A stretch of 64,000 nt of DNA from contig NZ_LR026983.1 in assembly GCF_900604345.1 (NCBI RefSeq), positions 2,170,001 to 2,234,000 on the forward strand, read 5' to 3'. The notes beneath the pieces were generated by a model. The model ran no database searches. It was not told the DNA's origin and saw nothing but the letters and a program-made list of their open reading frames with translations. The stretch's first letter is position 1; each line of letters begins with the position of its first letter. The DNA comes from Maliibacterium massiliense. Its GTDB lineage: Bacteria; Bacillota; Clostridia; Christensenellales; Maliibacteriaceae. The translations under genes and the position numbers were made by a program. Positions 36,006 through 43,956 of this stretch are shown here, piece after piece.

Positions 36006-36695
36006 GTGATTTCGGATAAAGACATGACGCTTTTACGCGATACCTTTGCCTTCTGGAAGCGGCTGGGTACCCAGCAGCAGAAGCAGCTTGACGACGCGGT
36101 GATATCCGTGCGCTTTGCCAACGGGCAGCGGATGCCTGCGGGCGACGAGGCGTGCGCGGGGCTGGTGCTGGTAAAAAACGGACGGCTGCGCACCTGCATT
36201 CGGACGGATTCCGGCAAGGAGCTGACGATGTACCGAGTATCCACGCGCGATACGGCGGTGCTGTGGCCGATCTGCAAGCTGCGGGGCGTGGAATTTGCGG
36301 TGGAAGTGGTCTGTGAACGAGAGACCGAGCTGCTACTGCTTCCCCAGCGCGCCTGCGAGGCGCTGAAGGTGGAGGCGCCCGCGTTGGTGGAGACCATGCG
36401 CCAGCTGGAGGCATCCCGCTTTGCGGATTTCTCTTGGGTACTGGAGCAGGCGATTTTTGCCAATTTAGACGCGCAGCTGGCCAAGGCACTGCTGGAGCAG
36501 GGGGCCATTGAGGGCGCGGATCTGGTGCACATCACGCAAGATTCGCTGGCAAAGCAGCTGGACGTCAGTCCGGAAGCGCTGATGCGCATGATGGAGTATC
36601 TGCAGCAGGAGGGAATGATTTCGCTCTTTGTAGGGGGCGTCATCCTCAAGGACCGCGCGCGGTTACAGGCACTGCGCGATGCGCTGCCTGCGTAA
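36006..36695 (+). CDS. Crp/Fnr-family transcriptional regulator
   Basis: A 229-residue regulator with an N-terminal cyclic-nucleotide-binding-like beta roll (VRFANGQRMPAGDEACAGLVLVKNGRLRTCIRTDSGKE) and a C-terminal winged helix (HITQDSLAKQLDVSPEALMRMMEYLQQEGMI). The dimer helix is around VLEQAIFANLDAQLAKALLEQG. I prefer GTG 36006 (MISDKD) because GGGGG is 7-8 bases upstream; the ATG at 36000 abuts that site. No Cys cluster like that of Fnr is seen at the N-terminus. Ligand and targets are unknown. Confidence 0.88.
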   Translation: MISDKDMTLLRDTFAFWKRLGTQQQKQLDDAVISVRFANGQRMPAGDEACAGLVLVKNGRLRTCIRTDSGKELTMYRVSTRDTAVLWPICKLRGVEFAVEVVCERETELLLLPQRACEALKVEAPALVETMRQLEASRFADFSWVLEQAIFANLDAQLAKALLEQGAIEGADLVHITQDSLAKQLDVSPEALMRMMEYLQQEGMISLFVGGVILKDRARLQALRDALPA

Positions 36696-36723
36696 CCGCG
36701 CCTACAGAAAGGACGAGAAACCA

Positions 36724-37011
36724 ATGGCGGATTTTTTTGAAAAGATGAAGAGCACCCTAGTGCGCGGCGCCAACACCGTGGCGGAGGAAAGCAGCCGGCT
36801 GGTGGAGCGGGGCAAGATCAAGGCCAATATCCTCAAACTGGAGGAGGAGCGCAAGGACAAGATCATGGCCCTGGGACAGACGTGCTATCATATGTACAAA
36901 AACGAGCAGGAGGAGATGGACAGTCTCCGCAAGCTCTGCGAGGAAATTGAGGCGCTCGACGCGGCCATTGCCAAACGCCGCAGTGAGGACGAGGAACTGA
37001 AGAACAGCTGA
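36724..37011 (+). CDS. Small coiled-coil protein, 95 residues
   Basis: It begins MADFFEKMKSTLVRGANTVA and is almost fully helical and highly charged, with heptad-like spacing (IKANILKLEEERKDKIMALGQTCYHMY). Such proteins are widespread in Clostridia and some homologues carry a C-terminal zinc ribbon, absent here. GAAAGGACG lies upstream. It is followed after 25 bases by an AbrB-type regulator and may be co-transcribed with it. Function unknown. Confidence 0.75.
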   Translation: MADFFEKMKSTLVRGANTVAEESSRLVERGKIKANILKLEEERKDKIMALGQTCYHMYKNEQEEMDSLRKLCEEIEALDAAIAKRRSEDEELKNS

Positions 37012-37036
37012 CGCAGGGCGTAAGGAGGTGCTGCCG

Positions 37037-37258
37037 ATGGATACGCCGCAGGGAAAGTATGTCTGGACGGCAAAAGTGGGCGAAAAAGGACAGATTGTCA
37101 TCCCCAAGGAAGCCCGGGAGGTCTTCGGCATTCATCCGGGGGATACCGTGCTGCTGCTTGGCGACGTTGAGCAGGGCATTGCAATCGTCAACAACAATAT
37201 GTTTATGCAGTTTGCCCAGGCGATCTTTGATGCCCAGCGCGCGAAAAAGCCTGAGTAG
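37037..37258 (+). CDS. SpoVT/AbrB-type DNA-binding protein
   Basis: A 73-residue swapped-hairpin AbrB-domain protein: WTAKVGEKGQIVIPKEAREVFGIHPGDTVLLLGD is the canonical domain (residues about 10-43), followed by a short helix. Such proteins are transition-state regulators in Firmicutes or antitoxin-like. No toxin gene follows. AAGGAGG lies 8 bases before ATG 37037. A 28-base perfect palindrome terminates the unit. Confidence 0.9.
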   Translation: MDTPQGKYVWTAKVGEKGQIVIPKEAREVFGIHPGDTVLLLGDVEQGIAIVNNNMFMQFAQAIFDAQRAKKPE

Positions 37259-37286
37259 GGGGATGGCTGGCGGAAAAGAAGGATAT

Positions 37287-37320
37287 GAGGCGCAGGCCAT
37301 ATGGCCTGCGCCTCTATTAT
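37287..37320 (+). terminator. Terminator after the AbrB gene
   Basis: A 28-base perfect palindrome (GAGGCGCAGGCCAT and its complement, 37287-37314) followed by a short AT-rich tail. Confidence 0.75.
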
Positions 37321-37410
37321 GATATGTTGCTGGCAATTTGGATAAAAGGTAACTGTGAGGACAACGTGCCGTGCTAGAATTCTTACAAATTCTACATGGA
37401 GGTTGAAACG

Positions 37411-38106
37411 ATGGCTGCTCTAGATTCCCATACGATTCCCTTAACGGGGGCAGAGATATCTGAGAGAACACAAGGAACACACTTAAAAACCTACACGAGT
37501 CTTGCGCAGCTGGGGTTTACAGCCCCGTCAACGGTAACACAAATATGTGCAGCCCTGCCCAACCAGTCCAAGTAACTTGCCATACACTATAAAGGAGATG
37601 TAACAGACCTGCCGTGCGATTATGCGTGCCTATCGATTTATCTGCACGACCAATGGTCTTGTATTATCCAGGCTGAGAACAAACTGGGAGGCTATCTCGG
37701 CGAGTTCTGGCGTGCAACATATTCCAAGCGCGCGAATCCCATGTTTTGGGGATGGTTTCGATTTGCGCAAACCGGAAGCTTGCAGTGTATTGAACGGCTT
37801 TCCGCATCCGGCGAGGCTAACACAGATATTGTGGTCTCAACATCAAATGTGTTGCCCACAGCGGGCACTTATCTGGTGGTGGTGGCACTTAGGCGCAGTG
37901 CGCGCAATCAGGTAGCGCCGTGGATGCTGCTCACATCCTACGACCCAGGAGCGGCCACAAGCAAAATAGTTACTGTCAATGTCGCCAAAGGAGATGGCAT
38001 GGTAGAATCATCGTTGGATGCCTCTAATCGACTGGTGATAACGACACGCACCAGCTACTATACCTACGTGTTTGCGGCTATCTACAGGCTGTGTAACAAC
38101 GCATAA
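37411..38106 (+). pseudogene. Phage tail-fibre-like gene interrupted by one in-frame stop
   Basis: ATG 37411 follows GGAGG. The frame reads MAALDSHTIPLTGAEISERT...YTSLAQLGFTAPSTV...AALPNQSK, then meets TAA at 37573-37575, and continues in the same frame for 177 codons (LAIHYKGDVTDLPCDYACLS...FWRATYSKRANPMFWGWFRFAQTGSL...) to a normal stop. The YTSLAQLG...ALPN part resembles the N-terminal segment of phage tail-fibre-like proteins, where the text normally runs straight on. So the gene is intact except for a nonsense codon: a young pseudogene, a sequencing error, or readthrough. It lies outside the prophage and is followed by a terminator. Confidence 0.75.
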
Positions 38107-38110
38107 CAGT

Positions 38111-38138
38111 ATAAACACCGCCCATGGGCGGTGTTTAT
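38111..38138. terminator. Palindromic terminator after the tail-fibre-like gene
   Basis: A 28-base perfect palindrome (ATAAACACCGCCCA and its complement), AT-rich at the ends, starting 4 bases after the stop codon. Confidence 0.75.
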
Positions 38139-38309
38139 GTGCTCGTAGACTGTAATGAGTGATAGCAATAGCATAGCTGTTAAGATGCTGGGCGCTGCCA
38201 GTGCAGTGCGCAGCGGAAAAACTGCACGCGCTTGGCGGCGTGACGATCCGCAACCTGGGCAACGATTGTGTGGGTACAAAGAATCGCGCCTAATCGCTGT
38301 ATCGCTCTT

Positions 38310-38570
38310 TCAGAGCACGTGGTCCTTCCAGTACCACCACTTGCACTTTTCCGGCTCCGGCTGTGGCGTCCGGGCAAAGTACACCGCGCAGCGGTATACA
38401 TAAAGCTGGCAGATGTCGATGACAAAGCCCCGCCTTGTACAGTCGCGCTCGTAGATCTCCCGCGGATCCTGATCCTTCAGATCCCCCACACAGGTAAAGC
38501 CCAGTGCCAAAAGATCCTGCTCGGTTTTCTTGCCCACGCCGGGGATGGCGCGCAGAGGCCGATTATCCAT
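38310..38570 (-). CDS. Helix-hairpin-helix protein (Cdd1/pathogenicity-locus family)
   Basis: An 86-residue protein beginning MDNRPLRAIPGVGKKTEQDL, where IPGVGKKTE is a helix-hairpin-helix DNA-binding motif. DLKDQDPREIYERDCTRRG and CQLYVYRCAVYFA follow, the pattern of the Cdd1 family. Its start overlaps the stop of the DUF3795-type gene by 8 bases, so the two are translationally coupled. The role is unknown. Confidence 0.85.
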   Translation of the reverse strand: MDNRPLRAIPGVGKKTEQDLLALGFTCVGDLKDQDPREIYERDCTRRGFVIDICQLYVYRCAVYFARTPQPEPEKCKWWYWKDHVL

Positions 38571-38841
38571 GCGGCGTCGCCTCCTTCTTCCAGGCTGCGC
38601 ATTGCAGGATGCGTGTGCCGCCATCGCCCTGCGCCGCATCGTAGGAAAAGCCGTGCAGCGCCCGGCAGGGGAATTGGTCGCACATCCCGCAGTGGGCATG
38701 TCCCTGCTCGCCACAGCAATCCCGCACCGGGCAGGCATCCCCCCAAAAGGGCTTTTCCATGGCCAGACTCCCAGGGCAGTGCATGGTTTTTCGGTATGTA
38801 CAAATGCTGCATAGCAGCCCGCAGCGCGATTCTACAGACAT
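38563..38841 (-). CDS. DUF3795-type cysteine-rich protein
   Basis: A 92-residue protein with about ten Cys: CGLLCSICTYRKTMHC, then ACPVRDCCGEQGHAHCGMCDQFPC. This arrangement matches DUF3795 proteins, presumed zinc-binding. The start MSVESRC at 38841 follows GAAGGGG. It is coupled to the helix-hairpin-helix gene, a pairing that suggests a shared, unknown function. Confidence 0.82.
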   Translation of the reverse strand: MSVESRCGLLCSICTYRKTMHCPGSLAMEKPFWGDACPVRDCCGEQGHAHCGMCDQFPCRALHGFSYDAAQGDGGTRILQCAAWKKEATPHG

Positions 38842-38882
38842 GGTGCATCCCCTTCTTTTTAACAAATTAAAGATATGATACG

Positions 38883-39761
38883 TCAAAACTTGAGGGGTTC
38901 ATTGTAAAATTGCGACAGATCCGCCCTGTAGCGCGAGGGGGGGACGCCAAGCACCTGCGCAAAATCATGGACGAAATGCGCCTGGTCGAAATAACCTGCC
39001 TGCTGGGCAAGCGCGGTGAGCGACGCGTTGGGGTCCCTCTGAAGCTGCTGTACTGCATAATTGACGCGCACCAGACGCGCGAAGGCCTTGGGCGTCAGGC
39101 CGAGCGAAGCGTGAAACAGCCGCATCATATGGCGCGCGCTGTAACCCACTGTGGCAGCGAGCGTGCGCATGGGCAGCGCGCCGTGCGATGCGAAAAGGTG
39201 CGCCTTGGCACACTGCGCCGCGGGATGGAGCTGCGTCTGGCGATCGTGACGAAGCAGGGCGGCGTCAACACCGGGCAGCAGCTGTGAGAGATCTTCCTGC
39301 GCGCGCAGAATGGCCGTGCGGATGTCCGCATCCAGCGCGGCGTGGACCAGTCGGGTGTCCAACCGTGTGTCGGTGAGCGTTGCCACATCCTCGCCCAAAA
39401 AGCGGCTGAGGCCGCCGGGCAAAAACTCTATGAAAAAGCGCATGGGAACCGTGTCGGCGTCATTGCGCACTTGCACCGCGCAGGTAGTGGCGCCCCAGAG
39501 CATCCCTGTGATCATCTGCGTACGCATTGTATACACCAGGCAGCCGCTTGCATCCGGCACCAGCGTCAATGTGGGGGAGGCGTCCTGCATTGCGCATTGG
39601 GCAGGCAATGCCGCGCATGGCAGCAGCTGCGCAAGCGCATCGGGCGGCATGGTCAACGTATAGTGCGCGACCGCCTCGCGCAATGCAGATGGCGGCGCAA
39701 TGTAAATGCGCGCGCTGTCCACAGCGCACACGCGCGATGCGGGCAGACGATATGACCGCAC
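38883..39761 (-). CDS. AraC-family transcriptional regulator
   Basis: A 292-residue regulator. The N-terminal about 170 residues are a sensor domain without a recognised name. The C-terminal AraC domain has two helix-turn-helix motifs: LPMRTLAATVGYSARHMMRLFHASLGLTPKAF and SLTALAQQAGYFDQAHFVHDFAQVLGVPPSRYR. No ATG is available at the start. GTG 39761 has GAGAGGTGA at suitable distance, while TTG 39767 two codons earlier is closer to it. It is divergent from nothing obvious; targets unknown. Confidence 0.9.
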   Translation of the reverse strand: MRSYRLPASRVCAVDSARIYIAPPSALREAVAHYTLTMPPDALAQLLPCAALPAQCAMQDASPTLTLVPDASGCLVYTMRTQMITGMLWGATTCAVQVRNDADTVPMRFFIEFLPGGLSRFLGEDVATLTDTRLDTRLVHAALDADIRTAILRAQEDLSQLLPGVDAALLRHDRQTQLHPAAQCAKAHLFASHGALPMRTLAATVGYSARHMMRLFHASLGLTPKAFARLVRVNYAVQQLQRDPNASLTALAQQAGYFDQAHFVHDFAQVLGVPPSRYRADLSQFYNEPLKF

Positions 39762-39812
39762 AGCCAATCACCTCTCCAATAAACAAACATTAATTATATC
39801 ATAGCATAAAAC

Positions 39813-39840
39813 AACGCGGCCGGCTTGAACGCCGGCCGTT
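39813..39840 (-). terminator. Terminator after the broken lipoprotein gene
   Basis: On the minus strand GGCCGGC pairs with GCCGGCC across a 6-base loop and is followed by TTGTTTT, 15 bases beyond the stop at 39856. Confidence 0.75.
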
Positions 39841-39855
39841 TACGCAGCTGGAGAT

Positions 39856-40244
39856 TTATGGTTTGCATTTTTTATATGGGGTGAATCCCTGCGCCTTGAC
39901 CTCGGCTTCCGGCATTTGCGCCAGTCCCTTCATATTGCTGCAGCTGCTGGTGCGGTGGTTTTTTTTCCGCCGTGTTGTAGCACTCATACCATTTTGGCAA
40001 TCAGCGTTGCCTGCACCGTGGGTGTTGGCACCGGTGGCGCGCAGGGGTAGCGAAGGCGCGGGCTCCGGGGTGGGGGGGGTGTCACTGTCGGGGAGGATGT
40101 TGGGCTGGATGTGGGTGCGGGGGTACGCTTTACGTTGACTGAGACGCGCGGTGTCGGAGATAGGGATGGCGTCTCTGTATGGCCGCATCCACCAATGCCG
40201 ATACAGACGCAGAGGCACAGCAGGACAGAGAGGATGCACCTCAT
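39856..40244 (-). pseudogene. Decayed secreted lipoprotein with a C-terminal YHxxxC-type module
   Basis: The N-terminal part (from ATG 40244, GGAGACG upstream) is a clear lipoprotein signal ending IGGCG, then a Pro/Thr/Ser-rich linker (TPAPTSSPTSSPTVTP), and stops at TGA 39984-39986. In the next frame the text continues NHRTSSCSNMKGLAQMPEAEVKAQGFTPYKKCKP. This is recognisable as the module normally reading K-Y-H-R-x-x-C-S-N-M-K...G-Y-T-P-C-K-K-C. The frame change fits slippage in an 8-base A-run (39959-39966 on the plus strand as T), plus a nonsense codon, and the first Cys of the last pair is Tyr. Three lesions suggest real decay. Confidence 0.7.
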
Positions 40245-40365
40245 ATGTATACGTCTCCAAAAAATTTAATCTCAAAAAGAAATAAGAACATTCTAATATT
40301 TGTCAATTCCATGGTAGCAGTGTGACAAATAAATGCAATATATGTAGATCATATGAATGGTGCAT

Positions 40366-40758
40366 TCAGGCGCGGCTGCTACAGCACTGCGCGATGCAGG
40401 TAGTCAGCGGACGAATGGGCAGGCAGAGCAGGCACCATAACAGGAAATACTGAGGACATATCTGCCCCGCAACATTCAGCGGCTGGTCAGAGTAGTCCCA
40501 TACGTGCATTTTTCCCAGCTTGTTGACCAGGCATCCTACCACAAACTCAATGCCCGTGATGCAGAGTGCCCCCGCAACACACTGTGTAGCCAGGGATTGA
40601 TGCCGCAGACGTTTTTGAATGTGATTTACACTGAGCAGGCATGTGCCTCCTGTAAGTGCCATGCTCCAGTGGCTGTATCCGCGCCACAGCACCTCTAAAC
40701 TGTAGTAGCCCACAGCGCCGACACAAAATAGCATGAAGTTTTCTTTTTTGTGTTTCAT
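40366..40758 (-). CDS. Putative ABC-transporter-type membrane protein (CmpB-like)
   Basis: A 130-residue membrane protein with about four hydrophobic segments. The segment ITGIEFVVGCLVNKLGKMHVWDYSDQPLNVAGQICPQYFLLWCLLCL has the pattern E-x-x-x-G...W-D-Y-S-x-x-P-x-N...G-x-I-C of the putative ABC-transporter type IV (CmpB) family, found in Firmicutes and some phages. GAGGTGA precedes the start. It is shorter than most full-length members and its function is unproven. Confidence 0.72.
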   Translation of the reverse strand: MKHKKENFMLFCVGAVGYYSLEVLWRGYSHWSMALTGGTCLLSVNHIQKRLRHQSLATQCVAGALCITGIEFVVGCLVNKLGKMHVWDYSDQPLNVAGQICPQYFLLWCLLCLPIRPLTTCIAQCCSSRA

Positions 40759-40827
40759 ATCGTCACCTCATGCACTATTGTCTGCAGATTCGTGCATTTT
40801 AATGGGGGATATTTTACCACGGAACCG

Positions 40828-40856
40828 TTGACAATCGCCTTATAAAATGATAAGAT
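40828..40856 (+). promoter_or_regulatory. tRNA-Pro promoter
   Basis: TTGACA (40828-40833) and TAAGAT (40851-40856) are spaced 17 bases apart and end 28 bases upstream of the tRNA. Confidence 0.7.
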
Positions 40857-40884
40857 AACGCATGTGTTCTGCGAAAGATATTAT

Positions 40885-40961
40885 CTGGGTGTGGCGCAGT
40901 TTGGTAGCGTGCTTGAATGGGGTTCAAGAGGCCGGAGGTTCGAATCCTCTCACCCAGACCA
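40885..40961 (+). tRNA. tRNA-Pro, anticodon GGG
   Basis: The acceptor stem is CTGGGTG/CACCCAG. The D arm is GCGC-loop-GCGT. The anticodon stem CTTGA/TCAAG encloses a 7-base loop with anticodon GGG at 40919-40921. The T arm is GGAGG-TTCGAAT-CCTCT, and the discriminator A is followed by an encoded CCA (40959-40961). The phage integrase gene lies just downstream, so the 3' half probably serves as the attachment core. Confidence 0.96.
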
Positions 40962-40966
40962 TGAAG

Positions 40967-41009
40967 AAAACCCGCAAATCCTACAGCGCGTAGGGATTGC
41001 GGGTTTTTT
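40967..41009 (+). terminator. Terminator after tRNA-Pro
   Basis: AAAACCCGCAAATCCTA pairs with TAGGGATTGCGGGTTTT (with small mismatches) and ends in TTTTTT. It starts 5 bases after the tRNA. Confidence 0.85.
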
Positions 41010-41189
41010 GTTTCTGCGGGCGCGTTTGTTGTTTTTACGGATTTTTCGGTCATTTTACGCTGTGTAGCCAACAAACAGGCAACGTACAGGCAACAAATTA
41101 AGGGGAACGATAAGTGCCGCATGCGCGCAAGAGGAAGGGAGGCTGGCGCGCTGTGGCGGCTGCAATGGCGCACGGACGAAAACAGTTGG
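41010..41189. other. Probable left attachment region
   Basis: A 180-bp AT/GC-mixed spacer between the tRNA terminator and the integrase stop. It contains no gene and probably holds integrase arm sites; no repeat can be matched without the right end. Confidence 0.35.
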
Positions 41190-42278
41190 TCATGGCAACG
41201 TCTCAATGGCCCTGCGCAGACGCTGTACGTCTGGATGGACGTACACCTTCTCGCTGAAGCGCGGATCCGTGTGGCCACCGATTTCCGCCATGGCAACCTT
41301 GTCATCGCAACGCGCGTCCATGCGCGAAAAGAACGTGTGGCGCGCCTTGTGCGGGTTCTTCTTTTCAATGCCCAGCTGCGCCAGCAGCGGATAATAAATG
41401 TAATCACGGTAATAGTCAGGGCTGATGGGCACGATCTCCTCCCGATAGGTGCCTTGCTTTTTGCTGCCGGTGGCGCGCACCTTCTCAACCAGGAAATTGT
41501 TGCAGCGCTCGTAGCGCGCGCGCACATACCCCTGGATGCGCGGATGGATGGGGATGATGCGGTCCTTGCCCGCGTCCGTCTTGACCCCGCCGGTGATGAG
41601 CATTTCCTCGATATCCACGTCAAAGCGGGTCAGCTTTAACAGCTCGCTGATGCGCATGCCCGTGTAGGTGAAGATCAATATAGTGTCCACATAGGGCAGA
41701 TCATCCGCCGCAAAGAGCTTTTGCAGGTCCATGTCGGTAAAAATGGATATCTTCTTCTTGACCGCGCGCGGCAGCACCACGGACGTCGCGTACACCTTCT
41801 GCGTGATGTCCAGCGTGTAGGCGTATTTTCCCAGCGTGACGGAGAGGGATTTGATCTTTTCCATGGTGGAAAGGCCCATACCCATCGTCTGCGCGCGCGC
41901 AACCATGGCCTGGAACGCCGGCACGCGCAGCTGGGCAAAGGGCACGTGGTGGTAATCCACCATGTACTTGCGGAACGCCGCCAGATAGTTGTTCTTGGTG
42001 GACGTGTCCAGCCGCGTGTAGGCGGGCATTTCCTGCCACTGTTCAAACAGGGCTTTTAAAGTGATGTTGCCATCCTCGGCGATGGGATGGATACGGTGCT
42101 GCGCCAGCGCCTCCTCGGCCTCCGCGCGCGTCCGGTAGGTGCCCAGCAGCCGCTTTTCCTGCCGGCCGTCCTCCCAATCCTTTGTGATGCGCGCCGCCCA
42201 GGGCTTGCGCCGCTTACCGCTGAGTTTATATACGCTGCCGGTGCCGTTTGCCCGGCGCATGGTTGTGCGTTTGGCCAT
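41190..42278 (-). CDS. int: Phage tyrosine recombinase (integrase)
   Basis: A 362-residue site-specific recombinase. An N-terminal arm-binding part is around RANGTGSVYKLSGKRRKPWAARI. A SAM-like core-binding domain is at about residues 70-160. The catalytic domain has Arg in FTYTGMRISELLKL, Lys in GGVKTDAGKDR, His-x-x-Arg in NPHKARHTFFSRM, His in IGGHTDPRF and Tyr in SEKVYVHPD. GGGAGG lies 8 bases before ATG 42278. It faces the tRNA-Pro gene, where it most likely integrated the phage. Confidence 0.96.
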   Translation of the reverse strand: MAKRTTMRRANGTGSVYKLSGKRRKPWAARITKDWEDGRQEKRLLGTYRTRAEAEEALAQHRIHPIAEDGNITLKALFEQWQEMPAYTRLDTSTKNNYLAAFRKYMVDYHHVPFAQLRVPAFQAMVARAQTMGMGLSTMEKIKSLSVTLGKYAYTLDITQKVYATSVVLPRAVKKKISIFTDMDLQKLFAADDLPYVDTILIFTYTGMRISELLKLTRFDVDIEEMLITGGVKTDAGKDRIIPIHPRIQGYVRARYERCNNFLVEKVRATGSKKQGTYREEIVPISPDYYRDYIYYPLLAQLGIEKKNPHKARHTFFSRMDARCDDKVAMAEIGGHTDPRFSEKVYVHPDVQRLRRAIETLP

Positions 42279-42812
42279 GGCCACAACCTCCCTTCTATTT
42301 TGAGGATAGAAGGGGCGGACGGACGTTTCCACGACAGGAAGTGGCCCCAGCCGTTGCCAAAACGGGGGCGCACCGGACAGGATCTGAGCATATGCCGTGC
42401 GGATGTGGGGAGAGGGCGGCAGCGCGTACGGGAAGGCGCTGGGAGAGGCGGCGGGCGGGGAGTCGATGAGAAAGAGAGGCACGCGGGCGGGGGGAAGGCA
42501 GCGCGGGCGCAGCAGGGGTTGGTAGCGGGAGGGCGCAAGAGGCTGCAAGCAGAGCGGTACGCGAGACGGGGCAAGGGCTGGTGGCGGGAAGGCACGGTGT
42601 CTATCCTTTGCGAGAGACAAAAAAATGCTTCATTTACGCCAGTGGAGGAAGTCCCCACCAGGTGACTAACATGCATAAGCCCACCATGCCCCGCATGGCT
42701 TCTTTCTCTGCCATACCTGCCATGTGGCCTGTCTGGGCGGCGCTTATGCGCTACGCTGCCGCATACCCCTGCGCGTCGCGCCTATCCTGCCACGCTCCCC
42801 GCGCACTGCGCG
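42279..42812. other. GC-rich phage intergenic region, no gene
   Basis: About 530 bp upstream of the integrase. Open frames on both strands are Arg/Pro/Ala-rich and unlike proteins. The integrase promoter must lie at its left end; no clear boxes are seen. Confidence 0.4.
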
Positions 42813-43338
42813 TGCTTCATATCCCGTATCCCGCGCCCCCGCTCTTCGCCGCACCCGTCACCTTTGCATCGGGCAGAGGGCACATACAGGCGCGCCCCGC
42901 GCACACATCCCCGCGCCGCATTGGCCCCCATCTACCCGCCGCGCACAACAACCAACCCCACGCATGCTTCATATCCCGTATCCCGCGCCCCCGCTCTTCG
43001 CCGCACCCGTCACCTTTGCATCGGGCAGAGGGCACATACAGGCGCGGCCCCCGCACCCGCCGCGCAGCTGCGCGCACCGCACCCGCCGCGCCCCGCGCAC
43101 ACATCCCCGCGCCGCATTGGCACCCATCTACCCGCCGCGCACAACAACCAACCCCACGCGTGCTTCATATCCCGCCTCCCGCGCCCCCGCTCTTCGCCGC
43201 ACCCGTCACCTTTGCATCGGGCAGAGGGCACATACAGGCGCGGCCCCCGCACCCGCCGCGCAGCTGCGCGCACCGTACCCGCTGCGCCCCGCGCACACAT
43301 CCCCGCGCCGCATTGGCACCCATCTACCCGCCGCGCAT
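42813..43338. repeat. Three long direct repeats in the phage regulatory region
   Basis: Copies start at TGCTTCATATCCCG at 42813, 42965 and 43161 (offsets 152 and 196). Shared text includes CACCTTTGCATCGGGCAGAG and CATCTACCCGCCGCGCA. Copies 2 and 3 contain an extra GC-rich block of about 44 bases (CGCACCCGCCGCGCAGCTGC). No coding function is evident; all frames read as Pro/Arg/Ala-rich text. Confidence 0.9.
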
Positions 43339-43656
43339 CGTCACCCACCGCGCGGGCATATGCAACACGGCCCGCCGGGGCGGATGCTCCTGCACACGTC
43401 GTGATCCCGCCTCCCGCGCAGCTACGTTCTCTGCTCTATCCATCGTGCGGCCTGTGCACTGCGCGCCACATTCGCCGTACGCATATATGTCCGCACCCGC
43501 CGCGCCCCGCGCCCATCCCGCCATGCCCGCCGCGCGCATCGCGCATTCCCGCACACTCTATGCACCCCCGTACCCGCCGCGTCGCCCCCGCCCTTCGCCA
43601 CCCCTGCGCGGGCATATGCTTCGGCTGCTTTTCCTAGCATTGGTTGCAATAATCCA
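43339..43656. other. GC-rich phage intergenic region, no gene
   Basis: It continues the low-complexity cytosine-rich text after the repeats (recurring CCCGCCGCGC) until the promoter at 43657. I see no gene. Confidence 0.4.
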
Positions 43657-43685
43657 TTGACCGGGGTTGCGCGCAATGATACGAT
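43657..43685 (+). promoter_or_regulatory. Promoter of the phage HTH regulator genes
   Basis: TTGACC (43657-43662) and TACGAT (43680-43685) are spaced 17 bases apart, about 48 bp upstream of the first HTH gene. Confidence 0.55.
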
Positions 43686-43732
43686 TTGGGCGAAATCACA
43701 GGTAGCACAGCCTTGAAAGGCGGGAAAAACAC

Positions 43733-43951
43733 ATGCAATTCCGTAACTTGCGCATCGCCGCGAAACTGACCCGAAAACAGAGCGCCGACGCGCTGGGCAC
43801 GCGCAAATCCGCCGTCTCCAAATGGGGGAACGGCGCCGCCATGCCCCGCGCGCAAAGGGTGGGCGCCCTTGCGCAAATGCCCGGCTGGCCTGCGGACGTG
43901 CTGCCGGAGCGCCTGCATACCCCCGGCGGCGCGCGCGCGCCCAAGGTGTGA
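43733..43951 (+). CDS. Small XRE-type helix-turn-helix protein of the phage
   Basis: A 72-residue protein, MQFRNLRIAAKLTRKQSADALGTRKSAVSKWGNGAAMPRAQRV, with the HTH at about residues 10-40, typical of Cro/CI-like proteins. The C-terminal third is short and Pro/Ala-rich. AGGCGGG lies upstream. The next regulator starts 5 bases after its stop, so they are co-transcribed. Likely role: lysogeny control. Confidence 0.78.
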   Translation: MQFRNLRIAAKLTRKQSADALGTRKSAVSKWGNGAAMPRAQRVGALAQMPGWPADVLPERLHTPGGARAPKV

Positions 43952-43956
43952 GCGCG

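Noticed and set aside
35258..36019. 253-residue plus-strand frame before the Crp/Fnr gene
   Set aside because: No ribosome binding site, Cys/Arg-rich text without domains, and it overlaps the real regulator start.
37037..37258. Toxin-antitoxin pair with the AbrB-type gene as antitoxin
   Set aside because: No toxin-like gene follows. The unit ends in a terminator and the upstream gene is a coiled-coil protein.
42581..43660. 359-residue plus-strand frame
   Set aside because: Pro/Arg/His-rich text from the direct repeats, with parallel frames of the same kind; no family resemblance.
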